Below, piece by piece: positions 19,301 through 27,463 of a stretch of DNA of 64,000 nucleotides; position 1 is the stretch's first letter; each line of letters begins with the position of its first letter. Made by a program: the position numbers and the translations under genes. The notes under the pieces were generated by a model, which was given only the letters and a program-made list of their open reading frames with translations, had not been told where the DNA came from and ran no database searches. Source of the stretch: UTCHB3 sp964531325 (GTDB lineage Bacteria > Bacteroidota > Ignavibacteria > Ignavibacteriales > Ignavibacteriaceae); contig CAZHCW010000001.1 in NCBI GenBank assembly GCA_964531325.1, forward strand, positions 1 to 64,000, read 5' to 3'.

Positions 19301-20782
19301 ATGGAAACAACTTCTGCAGGCAGCTACCTGCTAAAAACTCAAAAAGGATCGTGGCAAAACTTCGACTACTTCGAAGCAACCCACATCGACCTTGGCATTA
19401 AAGTTCTACTCTTCAGATCGAAGGAAGAGATGGAACCACTACAACTTGACAAGCTAAAGAAACTCAGGAAATTGGGTTTTGAGTCAGTTTTAAAAGTTTT
19501 TGATCTCTATTATTTTGAGAACAGACTTTATGTTGCCACCGAGTTCCCGGGACAGATGTCGTTATTTGACTATTTCTACACTTTAAATCGTCCACTTGAA
19601 CCATATAAAGCTATAGACCTGATAATCACAATCCTTACGGCTATTGAAGAACTGCACAATCTGGGTTATGCAATTGGTCACCTTGACGAAAGCACTATTT
19701 TCTTCATGCAAGGGAAAAAAATTAAAATTGGCGGGAACTGGCTGGTACACTACGAAAATCTAAAAGCAATAGATGAATTTGAACTTGCCGGAGAGGATAC
19801 CCGCGAAGCAAAATTGCAGGATGTAGCAAGGTGTGGCTCCATTCTTTTCAGGTTTTTAAATCAGGAGACGCTTCTTACAACCAATCTGAGTTTCAATAAA
19901 GTTTTACTAAGTTCACCCGCAAGTATCCCTGGTCCAATTCTTTCGGTCATCCATAAAGCAGTAAATATTGAAAATCCTTCATACAGCGATGTTTCAGGTA
20001 TGATTCATGACCTGAAAACCATCAGACCACAATATGAACCCGATCTTTCCAAAAACTTTGCCGTACCTCCTGCTGCCGGTAGAGTGGAATCCGGCTCCAG
20101 AGTGAAAGTAACCGCTATATTAAAGGGTTCTGATACAATCGCCGAATCTACTGCCGATAACCTGATTAAAGAAAAAAGTCACAAACCCAAACTCTCTATG
20201 GTCAACCTTTTGCTTTTGTTACTGATTATTGTTATCGGTGCAGGCGGGTTATTATACATTTTTAAAGGTTCCCTGTTTGGACGCAAACCCAACGAACAAG
20301 CTTCTCAAATCAGTGAAAATCTTGCCGTTACTCCTAAAAAGATGCAACCGGGTGATAAGCTAAATTCACAGGTGAACGAGACTCTGGAAATTATTTTGCA
20401 ACACTCTGCCGCAGGAAGAGATGCTGCTACAGCTTCACCGGATCAGTACCTCCCCGGAATAAAATCTTCAATTGAATATTTTAGCAATCTCTACGATGGA
20501 GTAAATGCACTAAAAACCGGAAATCTCGACTCTGCTTATGCTAAAATTGACAGGGCTGCCAAGGTTTCAGACAGGTCGATTACTCAGCTTGATGGCATTT
20601 TTGCGTTGGGATGTTACTCGATTAAAAAAAATGATGGTGACAATGCGTGGCTTTACATTTCCCGATATTCGGAACTTATGGATGCTGCAATAACAAACGC
20701 AGGAAACATTTCTCCCGAAGTTAAAGCAGGCATCGATCTGAAAAAGGAAAAGATGGGTAAAATTTTGGAGAATTTTAAATAG
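19301..20782 (+). CDS. Membrane-anchored pseudokinase with periplasmic C-terminal domain
   Basis: A 493-residue protein with a Ser/Thr kinase-like fold in residues 10-240, a linker, one transmembrane helix (about 301-321) and an extracytoplasmic helical TPR-like domain (about 365-493). The kinase fold is recognisable by layout, but the catalytic motifs are degraded. The VAIK strand reads VLLF (35-38), the catalytic loop reads GHLDESTIFF (126-135, no Asp or Asn in register), and DFG is replaced by GGN (144-146). It is therefore probably a pseudokinase that senses or scaffolds. It lies 56 bp after lptG on the same strand, suggesting a link to envelope assembly. The family call is inferred from pattern only. 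Confidence 0.65.
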   Translation: METTSAGSYLLKTQKGSWQNFDYFEATHIDLGIKVLLFRSKEEMEPLQLDKLKKLRKLGFESVLKVFDLYYFENRLYVATEFPGQMSLFDYFYTLNRPLEPYKAIDLIITILTAIEELHNLGYAIGHLDESTIFFMQGKKIKIGGNWLVHYENLKAIDEFELAGEDTREAKLQDVARCGSILFRFLNQETLLTTNLSFNKVLLSSPASIPGPILSVIHKAVNIENPSYSDVSGMIHDLKTIRPQYEPDLSKNFAVPPAAGRVESGSRVKVTAILKGSDTIAESTADNLIKEKSHKPKLSMVNLLLLLLIIVIGAGGLLYIFKGSLFGRKPNEQASQISENLAVTPKKMQPGDKLNSQVNETLEIILQHSAAGRDAATASPDQYLPGIKSSIEYFSNLYDGVNALKTGNLDSAYAKIDRAAKVSDRSITQLDGIFALGCYSIKKNDGDNAWLYISRYSELMDAAITNAGNISPEVKAGIDLKKEKMGKILENFK

Positions 20783-20819
20783 TTGTAGCGATTATAAGAC
20801 AGGAATTACAAGGAACAAA

Positions 20820-21998
20820 CTAAAGTTCCACACTTCCTTGTGAAATTTTCTGTTTAAGCTCTTTGGCTGCAAGTGCATAACCACCATCGCTGGCATCGAT
20901 CAGATGAAAATGTTCATCTTCGTATGTATCAACAATGCAGGTTAAAAGCGCGGCATCAGAAATATGCATCCCATAATGAATCAATCCCCTTCTGGTAAAA
21001 TCCTCAAGGGTATCAACAAGCTGTTTCTTCTCCTCCTCACTGCTTGCGATTATCATCCTCACCATGTCATCCATTTTTATATAGTCAGCGTTTTGCCTGA
21101 CACCTTTTTTATATTGTCCCCAGTGACTCCCTTTTTTGGTAAACAAACCATTAAAGAAAAAGCTTCCGGCAATATTCAGTACAACGAGTTTAAAATAGTA
21201 TTTAAGTTTCGAGATTGAGCTTCCCCCCCTCAAGATAATCTCATTTTTAAGTTTTTTATATGAAAAAACAAGGTTCAGGTTTTTTGCAGAAATTGGATTA
21301 AAATCGTTTTCGGAGCCAAATATCCTGAATATTTCGCTGATTATGGCATCATAAATCTCTGTTTCCCGGTCGCCTCTAAGTCTTGCCTTTATCAATAAAG
21401 CAAGAGTGAACCCTTTGTGTGATTTTACACTGTTCCACCTGCACTCAAATCCTGAAAGGTCAGGAATATCCTCAATCGTCTCCTCGATAAGGCAAAAACC
21501 GGCAGTTTTAAATCCACTTTTGAGATATTTTTCCACTGCCTCAAAACCACTCCCTCTAAAAAGTGCCTGTTGGTAGTATTCTGAGAACTTATATTTGGCA
21601 GTTTTAAAGATACACCCCTCTTTTCTGAGCTCCCGAATTAAGCCATATCCGATTCTGAGATCAAGGTCAAAACTTGAATGGGCAAAATATTTCATTTTTT
21701 TCAAAACCACAACCACCTCATCCTTGTGAGAATCAGGTATCAGTAGAATGGCACCGTCACCTCCAAAAATAAAAGGGAATTTCTCTTTCCCAATAGCGTT
21801 CCTTACGGCGGCAATCACTGCGGCACCAAGCGAATTTACATCCTTGTAACGACCTTCAGATATGGCAATTGTTGAATTGGCTATATCGGTGATTATAACA
21901 AGCCAGTTGTCGGGGACATCTTTATAATTGGAAAGTTTTGCAGCATCAATAAATTTAGTCAAAGAAACGAGCTCCAAAAAGTAACGGTCAAAGTGCAT
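20820..21998 (-). CDS. DUF3095 protein, nucleotide-cyclase-like N-terminus
   Basis: A 392-residue soluble protein of the DUF3095 family. Residues about 30-135 resemble a class III nucleotide cyclase core: IITDIANST at the first metal-Asp position and PFIFGGDGAILL at the second, followed by a basic helix and GYGLIREL. The rest is family-specific. Whether DUF3095 proteins make a cyclic nucleotide has not, to my knowledge, been settled. It converges with the pseudokinase gene and stands alone on the minus strand, with no SD obvious at the ATG at 21998. Confidence 0.7.
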   Translation of the reverse strand: MHFDRYFLELVSLTKFIDAAKLSNYKDVPDNWLVIITDIANSTIAISEGRYKDVNSLGAAVIAAVRNAIGKEKFPFIFGGDGAILLIPDSHKDEVVVVLKKMKYFAHSSFDLDLRIGYGLIRELRKEGCIFKTAKYKFSEYYQQALFRGSGFEAVEKYLKSGFKTAGFCLIEETIEDIPDLSGFECRWNSVKSHKGFTLALLIKARLRGDRETEIYDAIISEIFRIFGSENDFNPISAKNLNLVFSYKKLKNEIILRGGSSISKLKYYFKLVVLNIAGSFFFNGLFTKKGSHWGQYKKGVRQNADYIKMDDMVRMIIASSEEEKKQLVDTLEDFTRRGLIHYGMHISDAALLTCIVDTYEDEHFHLIDASDGGYALAAKELKQKISQGSVEL

Positions 21999-22019
21999 CA
22001 GAATATTTCAATTTAAAAA

Positions 22020-22049
22020 GCCCCCCATCCAATTTCTTGAACGGGGGGC
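22020..22049 (-). terminator. Rho-independent terminator of the GH10-like gene
   Basis: A GCCCCCC/GGGGGGC stem (22020-22026 with 22043-22049) has a 16-nt loop. On the minus strand TTTTTAAATTG follows at once. It lies about 40 bp past the stop of the hydrolase gene. Confidence 0.9.
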
Positions 22050-22087
22050 GTAAATTTACTAAATTGTGTTGTTACTGCTTTGCAGCA

Positions 22088-24445
22088 CTATTTTATCAAC
22101 ATCAATTTTTTAGTGAAGATTTTATTTCCGGCTTCAAGTTTGTAGATATACACACCTGAAGGGAGACTTGAAGCATCAAAATTTACAACATAGTTTCCGG
22201 CTGAATAGTAGTTGGAAATGAGTTCAGCCACTTCCATCCCGGTTGCATCGTAAACTTTTAGTAAGACATGTCCGGCTTCCGGAATCGCAAACTTAATCGA
22301 AGTGGAAGGGTTAAATGGATTGGGATAATTCTGATATAATTGATAATCAGAAGGAATCCCTTCTTCTTTTTCGATGTCAGTTGTCACTTTGGTTTTGAAT
22401 CTGAATGGAACAGACCATTCACCTTCACCAAATGAATTGACTCCCTTAACTCTCCAGTAGTAAATCTTGTTGAGTGAGAGACCACTAAACGGGATTGAGG
22501 TATTGGTATAGTTGGTAACATCTATAACCAAAGTTCCGGGTTCAAAATTGTTTGCACTCGAAAGTTGAACACTGTATGATGTTGCCAATGGATTACTTGC
22601 CCATACGAGTACAGAATCGAGTCCAACATTGGTTGTTTTATCGATTGGAGCTATTAACACAGGTGCGCCAGGTGTAGCAGTAACAAAAGAGAAAGTATTT
22701 GACCATGCACCAACACCGGCAGCGTTTTGTGCTCTTACTCTCCAATAATACATTTTTTGACCTTTGAGACCTGTAAATGTATAGGAAGTATCAACAAGAT
22801 TATTTACGCCCAGAGTAACGAGTGAGTCGAAAGATGCATCTTCTCCAACCTGTAGCGTATAATTTGAAGCTCCTGTCAAGTAATTCCATTTAACAGTAAC
22901 AGTGTCTCTTTGACTTCCTGCACCATTAGCAGGTGAAGCCAACACAACAGAAGAAAGTGGAGCAACCTGAACTATGTTACTCGGCAGACTTTCATTTGTG
23001 TTTCGGTCAAGAGCCGTAACAGCAAAATAGTATGTAGTTGGAGTTGAAGCCGGAGCAGGTCTGGCTTCTTTCAAACCATAAATATCCTGAATGTTGCTGC
23101 TGTTCTCAAAATCAAGTGCAGTGGGGTTTGGGGTAGTAAACTTGTAGAGAACATACCTCATCGCAGTATCCCCATCCGGAGCAGGATTTGGTTTATTCCA
23201 AATGAGTGCTGAAGTACCGGTTCCGGGTTCTCTTTCAAAATGCAGATTTAACGGCGGATTGGGAGGAACAATATCTTTCCAGTTCATTATCGGCTGAAGT
23301 GCTTTGGTGCTGAAGAGATTGATTTTTAGAGAATCTGCAAATCCTTTAAAATTGGAAATAAAATCTGCGGCCCTGAAGAATACACCGCCAAGGGTTTTGG
23401 GATTAGCCCTGTTTGCTCTAATCTGATTATGAATTTCACTTGCATTGTTCCACTGGGGGATCCTGTAGGTTGCCTGACCGGGATAAAAATGTCTGCCATT
23501 GGCAAAAACACTGTCAGCCCACCAGGGCATCAGTTTTGCATAATCCTGACTTCCGCCAAAGGGCCAGTAGAGCTGTGGAGTAAGATAATCAACAGCTTTC
23601 CACTGAAGCCATGTGATTGCATCACAATAGATATCAGTATAAGCGTTAAGACCGGTGATTCCGGGTGGCACTCCATTTTTCCAAATTCCAAAAGGGCTCA
23701 TCCCAAACTTCACATGATTTTTGTAAAAATGTGTGCTGTCATTAATTGCTTTTATCAGGATATTAATATTATCTCTGCGCCAGTCCTGCAGATTTGTAAA
23801 TCCACGCTTATAAAGCCTCCATGAAGCTGAATCCTGATTGGTAATCTGATTGGGTGGATACGGATAAAAATAGTCATCCATATGGATACCGTCAACATCA
23901 TACCTTTTAATCACATCCAAAATCACAGAAAGCACATAATCACGGACCATTGGTAAACCGGGATCAAGGAATTTTGCGGTTCCTGTCTGAAGACCCCACT
24001 CGGGATGCTCTACCAAAACATGTGTCGGGTGGAGCGTATAGTTGCCCACCGCCCTTTCCGCTCTGTATGGATTAAACCAGGCATGGAGTTCCATCCCCCG
24101 TTTATGAGCTTCTTCAATTGCAAACTGAAGCGGATCATAACTGGGAGCCAACCCCTGCTGCCCTGTAAGCCAGTAGGACCATGGTTCAATTTGTGAAGGA
24201 TACATCGCATCACTTTCACTTCTCACCTGGAATATTACCGTGTTGATCCCGGCAGATTTAAGCGAATCAAGGAGTGTAATTAACTCCTTTTTCTGCGCTG
24301 TGGCGTTTAATCCACGAGTAGTTGGCCAATCCAGATTGGTTACAGTGGCTATCCACGATGCTCTCATCTCCCGTTTTGGGTTCTGTGCAACAACAACGGA
24401 AACTCCGATAACAAAAACAAGGAACCAAATTTTAACTTTTTTCAT
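22088..24445 (-). CDS. Secreted GH10-like (DUF187) glycoside hydrolase with FnIII domains and T9SS sorting domain
   Basis: A 785-residue exported enzyme. A signal peptide (1-20) leads to a glycosyl-hydrolase-like 10 (GHL10/DUF187, DigH/YngK-like) TIM barrel at about residues 22-385. It has the REMRASWIATVTNLDWPT start, the FQVRSESDAMYPS strand, LHAWFNPYRA, and DGIHMDDYFYPYP, whose Asp residues form the putative active site. Three fibronectin-III-like domains follow (from about 393, 497 and 597), then a T9SS sorting domain (QNYPNPFNPST, about 700-785). DigH of E. coli cleaves denuded peptidoglycan glycan strands; the substrate here is unknown. It has its own terminator. Confidence 0.92.
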   Translation of the reverse strand: MKKVKIWFLVFVIGVSVVVAQNPKREMRASWIATVTNLDWPTTRGLNATAQKKELITLLDSLKSAGINTVIFQVRSESDAMYPSQIEPWSYWLTGQQGLAPSYDPLQFAIEEAHKRGMELHAWFNPYRAERAVGNYTLHPTHVLVEHPEWGLQTGTAKFLDPGLPMVRDYVLSVILDVIKRYDVDGIHMDDYFYPYPPNQITNQDSASWRLYKRGFTNLQDWRRDNINILIKAINDSTHFYKNHVKFGMSPFGIWKNGVPPGITGLNAYTDIYCDAITWLQWKAVDYLTPQLYWPFGGSQDYAKLMPWWADSVFANGRHFYPGQATYRIPQWNNASEIHNQIRANRANPKTLGGVFFRAADFISNFKGFADSLKINLFSTKALQPIMNWKDIVPPNPPLNLHFEREPGTGTSALIWNKPNPAPDGDTAMRYVLYKFTTPNPTALDFENSSNIQDIYGLKEARPAPASTPTTYYFAVTALDRNTNESLPSNIVQVAPLSSVVLASPANGAGSQRDTVTVKWNYLTGASNYTLQVGEDASFDSLVTLGVNNLVDTSYTFTGLKGQKMYYWRVRAQNAAGVGAWSNTFSFVTATPGAPVLIAPIDKTTNVGLDSVLVWASNPLATSYSVQLSSANNFEPGTLVIDVTNYTNTSIPFSGLSLNKIYYWRVKGVNSFGEGEWSVPFRFKTKVTTDIEKEEGIPSDYQLYQNYPNPFNPSTSIKFAIPEAGHVLLKVYDATGMEVAELISNYYSAGNYVVNFDASSLPSGVYIYKLEAGNKIFTKKLMLIK

Positions 24446-24505
24446 TGTACCTCTACAACATATTTTTCAAAAACTGATAATTAAACTTTTAAATGAATTG
24501 ACCCG

Positions 24506-24919
24506 ATGAAATATTTTAATACTTATATCCTAATATCAATCTTTTTTTTCTCAATAACAACTATATTTTACGGTTGTAAAGATACCATCAATCAGTCTGA
24601 TGTGGATTCTGTGATTATTCCTGACAGAGATGTGTCGTATCAATCACACATCCAACCGGTGATGTTATTAAAATGTGCGTTTTCAGGATGTCACGATGAC
24701 CAAACCCGTGCCTCGGGACTCAGTTTCACTAATTACTACAATACAGTTGAAGACATGACCGTTGTTGTTCCCAACGAACCTCAAAACAGCCGCCTTATCT
24801 GGTCGGTTGAGGGAATCTCCGGTGGATCACCAATGCCCCCTGTGGGATATCCACACATGACCTTAAATCAGATAAAAGGATTTAGAACCTGGGTGGGCGA
24901 AGGCGCAAAAAACAACTGA
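24506..24919 (+). CDS. Small cytochrome c-like lipoprotein with CX4CH heme motif
   Basis: A 137-residue exported protein. The hydrophobic leader ends in FYGC (Cys 24), a plausible lipobox. Residues 57-63 read CAFSGCH, a heme-attachment motif with four rather than two residues between the cysteines, and SPMPP near the C-terminus could supply the axial Met. The HIQPVMLLKC context and the C-terminal LNQIKGFRTWVGEGAKN match a family of small c-type cytochrome domains often seen in Bacteroidota and Planctomycetes. An electron-transfer role is inferred. It diverges from the GH10-like gene, and its stop codon is inside a terminator shared with the convergent reductase gene. Confidence 0.75.
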   Translation: MKYFNTYILISIFFFSITTIFYGCKDTINQSDVDSVIIPDRDVSYQSHIQPVMLLKCAFSGCHDDQTRASGLSFTNYYNTVEDMTVVVPNEPQNSRLIWSVEGISGGSPMPPVGYPHMTLNQIKGFRTWVGEGAKNN

Positions 24920-24937
24920 TGGATAAATCAGTTGTTT
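24910..24937. terminator. Bidirectional terminator overlapping both stop codons
   Basis: A perfect 10-bp stem, AACAACTGAT (24911-24920) with ATCAGTTGTT (24927-24936), has a 6-nt loop and is flanked by A-runs on one side and T-rich sequence on the other. It includes the TGA of the cytochrome gene and abuts the TAA of the SDR gene, so it can serve both convergent transcripts. Confidence 0.8.
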
Positions 24938-25928
24938 ATTTAATCCAGCCCTCTTTCTTCGACCACTCAATTGTTCTTTTAATTCCTTCTTCAAGGCTTA
25001 CTTTTTGTCTGAATCCAAAATCCTTCATCGCTTTTGCCGGGCTTGTAACCCAGTGGCTCTGAACCAGGTCTCTCGCCTTTTCAATGTTCAGAGTTGCAGC
25101 TTTGCTGCTGAATGAAGAGAAAAATTGTGCTATTCCGGCAACTGTATAAACCATAAAGTGAGGGAAGACAAGTTTAATTGCTCCTTTTCCAAATATTTTT
25201 TTACAAACTTCGCCAACTTCATTCCAGGTGTAAACCTTTTCACTGCTAAGGAAATAAACCTGACCCGAAGTTTTATCGCTCAATGCAGCGAGATAAAGCC
25301 CGTTAACTACATCATCTACATGAAGCAACGAAATCGTTTTAGTCTCAAATCCAACCTTTGTAAAAAGTCTTTTTGCATATGTTTGGAAAAATATCCCAAC
25401 TTCGGTGTCTCTCTCACCGTAAATGGCGGGGCATCTTAAAACGGTAACCGGTAATTTATCTTTATATGATATAACAAGTTTTTCCTGTTCAAGTTTGCTG
25501 CGTCCATAAGTTGTAAGCGGGTTGGGAGTATGTGTCTCATTTATTGGTTTCCCATCGGGAGAAGGTCCTGCAGCGGTTTGACTTCCCGAGACAACAAATT
25601 TTTTAATTGGTGCACCCGATTCTATCGCGGCATCAAGCAGTGTCCGGGTATTTTCAACATTTGATTCAAAATAACCTTCAGGTCTTTTCGATTTTACCGT
25701 TCCGGCTATGTGAAAAATGTAGGAAGCTCCCTCAACTGCATTAATTAATTCCGGTTTGTTTCCTAAGCCGGCAGTAATCAATTCTATATTTTTCCCTTTT
25801 AACCATTTTAAATCACTTGTCTTCCTTACGATACATTTTACAGCAAAACCTTCCGACAAAAGCCTGTCAACCAGATGACTTCCAACAAAACCATTGGCTC
25901 CGGTAACTACTGCAATTTCTTTACTCAT
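24936..25928 (-). CDS. NAD(P)-dependent extended SDR (epimerase/dehydratase), candidate ceramide-pathway reductase
   Basis: A 330-residue extended short-chain dehydrogenase. The Rossmann motif TGANGFVGSHL lies at the N-terminus and the catalytic YGRSK (YxxxK) at about residue 147-151. The C-terminal half is the variable substrate domain, with a hydrophobic stretch (PHFMVYTVAGIAQFF) that would suit a lipid substrate. It is divergent from a serine palmitoyltransferase-like gene. In Caulobacter the ceramide reductase CerR belongs to this superfamily and is encoded near spt, so the same role is proposed here by context. Other roles such as sugar epimerase or sterol-like dehydrogenase are possible. 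ATG at 25928 is chosen over TTG at 25937. Confidence 0.75.
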   Translation of the reverse strand: MSKEIAVVTGANGFVGSHLVDRLLSEGFAVKCIVRKTSDLKWLKGKNIELITAGLGNKPELINAVEGASYIFHIAGTVKSKRPEGYFESNVENTRTLLDAAIESGAPIKKFVVSGSQTAAGPSPDGKPINETHTPNPLTTYGRSKLEQEKLVISYKDKLPVTVLRCPAIYGERDTEVGIFFQTYAKRLFTKVGFETKTISLLHVDDVVNGLYLAALSDKTSGQVYFLSSEKVYTWNEVGEVCKKIFGKGAIKLVFPHFMVYTVAGIAQFFSSFSSKAATLNIEKARDLVQSHWVTSPAKAMKDFGFRQKVSLEEGIKRTIEWSKKEGWIK

Positions 25929-26118
25929 TTTGTCCAATCCTGTTCATTATTGAATAATCGCTCACTTAATTCACTTATATCCTTGTAAGTGCATTAAAAA
26001 TAATGATTTATAACGATTATTGTTGTATATCTTAAAAAATAAATTTACATTCGAACTTTAAATTTAACGAAATTTTAATTATTTAAATTTGTGTAACTTA
26101 AAATCCCTTGGAGGAAAT

Positions 26119-27309
26119 TTGAGCCTGTTCAAAAAATGTAATGAATTTACCAGAGCCGATGATATTAAAAAGTTAGGGTTATATCCATATTTTAGACCGA
26201 TTGAAGCAAACGAGGGCCCGGTTGTCCAAATTGAGGGGAAAAAAGTTGTGATGGCGGGTTCCAATAATTATCTTGGACTTACTGCACACCCAAAAGTAAA
26301 AGAAGCAGCTATAAAAGCTATCGAAAAATATGGCACCGGATGCTCAGGATCAAGATACCTCACCGGAACACTTGATATGCATATCGAACTTGAAGAGAAA
26401 ATGGCGAAGTTTTTTAACGCTGAAGCTGTGCTCCTCTATTCAACAGGATTTCAGACAGCTTTGGGAGTTCTCCCAACTTTGGTTCAGAAGGGTGATTATA
26501 TTATTTCCGATAAAGACAATCATGCCTGTATCGTAACAGGTAACCTGATTGCAAAGGGATCGATGGTCGAAATGGTGAGATATAAACATAACGACATGCA
26601 CGACCTCGAAAAGAAAATTGCAAAACTCCCGTATGAAGCCGGCAAACTTATTGTAAGTGATGGTGTCTTCTCAACCGGCGGCGAAATTGTTGACCTTCCA
26701 AAATTAAATGAAGTTGCTAAAAAATACAATGCTCAAATATTAATTGATGATGCACACTCTGTTGGTGTTATTGGTAAAGGGGGACGAGGAACTGCTTCTG
26801 AATTTAGTCTCGAAAAAGAGATCGATCTTGGTATGGGAACCTTCTCCAAAACTTTTGCTTCTCTCGGAGGATTTGTTTATGGTCCGGAAAGAGTAATTAA
26901 CTACCTGAAACATCACTCCCCTGCTCTTATTTTTTCCGCATCGCCAACTCCTGCATCTGTGGCAGCAGCCCTCGCAGCTCTTGAAATTCTGATCGCAGAA
27001 CCGGAGCGCGTAACAAAACTTATTTCCAACGCAAATTATGTTCGCACAAAGTTGAGAGAAGCAGGATTTACCGTTACAGATGGTAGAACAGCTATTGTTC
27101 CCGTAATTGTTGGTGATGATGCCCTTGCGTTTAAGATGTGGAGAATGCTTTACGATTCAGGCGTTTTTGTGAATGTTTTCATCTCTCCGGGAGTTCCGCA
27201 GGGAAGACAGATGATGAGAACATCATATATGTCGTCGCACGAGCCAGAGCACCTCGATTATATTATAGATACTTTTAAAAAGATTGGCAGTCAGATTGGT
27301 CTGATCTAA
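26119..27309 (+). CDS. spt: Serine palmitoyltransferase-like PLP enzyme (alpha-oxoamine synthase family)
   Basis: About 397 residues. An alpha-oxoamine synthase (BioF/KBL/HemA/SPT family) that condenses an amino acid with an acyl-thioester in the cytosol. Visible: GLYPYFRPIE and KYGTGCSGSRYLTGTLDMHIELE near the N-terminus, KYKHNDMHDLE, the cofactor Asp/His in LIDDAHSVGVIG, and the PLP lysine in GTFSKTFASLGGF. The GLYPYFR and KHNDMHDLE blocks closely resemble those of bacterial serine palmitoyltransferases, the first enzyme of sphingolipid synthesis. Glycine C-acetyltransferase or BioF are less likely alternatives. TTG at 26119 is chosen for its SD, GGAGG at 26110-26114; an upstream in-frame TTG at 26089 lies before that site. 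Confidence 0.83.
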   Translation: MSLFKKCNEFTRADDIKKLGLYPYFRPIEANEGPVVQIEGKKVVMAGSNNYLGLTAHPKVKEAAIKAIEKYGTGCSGSRYLTGTLDMHIELEEKMAKFFNAEAVLLYSTGFQTALGVLPTLVQKGDYIISDKDNHACIVTGNLIAKGSMVEMVRYKHNDMHDLEKKIAKLPYEAGKLIVSDGVFSTGGEIVDLPKLNEVAKKYNAQILIDDAHSVGVIGKGGRGTASEFSLEKEIDLGMGTFSKTFASLGGFVYGPERVINYLKHHSPALIFSASPTPASVAAALAALEILIAEPERVTKLISNANYVRTKLREAGFTVTDGRTAIVPVIVGDDALAFKMWRMLYDSGVFVNVFISPGVPQGRQMMRTSYMSSHEPEHLDYIIDTFKKIGSQIGLI

Positions 27310-27356
27310 TTAATTTTGATCTTAAATTGAATTGTAATTAAAATATAAAATATTCT

Positions 27357-27394
27357 GCCCCTCTTCGAGTAATCGGTTCGAGGGGCTTTTTTTT
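27357..27394 (+). terminator. Rho-independent terminator after spt-like gene
   Basis: A GCCCCTC/GAGGGGC stem (27357-27363 with 27380-27386) is followed by eight T residues. It separates the SPT-like gene from the acyltransferase gene, which then needs its own promoter or read-through. Confidence 0.9.
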
Positions 27395-27463
27395 GTTAAA
27401 TCGTTACTTTAATATTCCGTATTTTTGCCCTTTAACATTCCATAAAAATTCGAAGAAACTATC

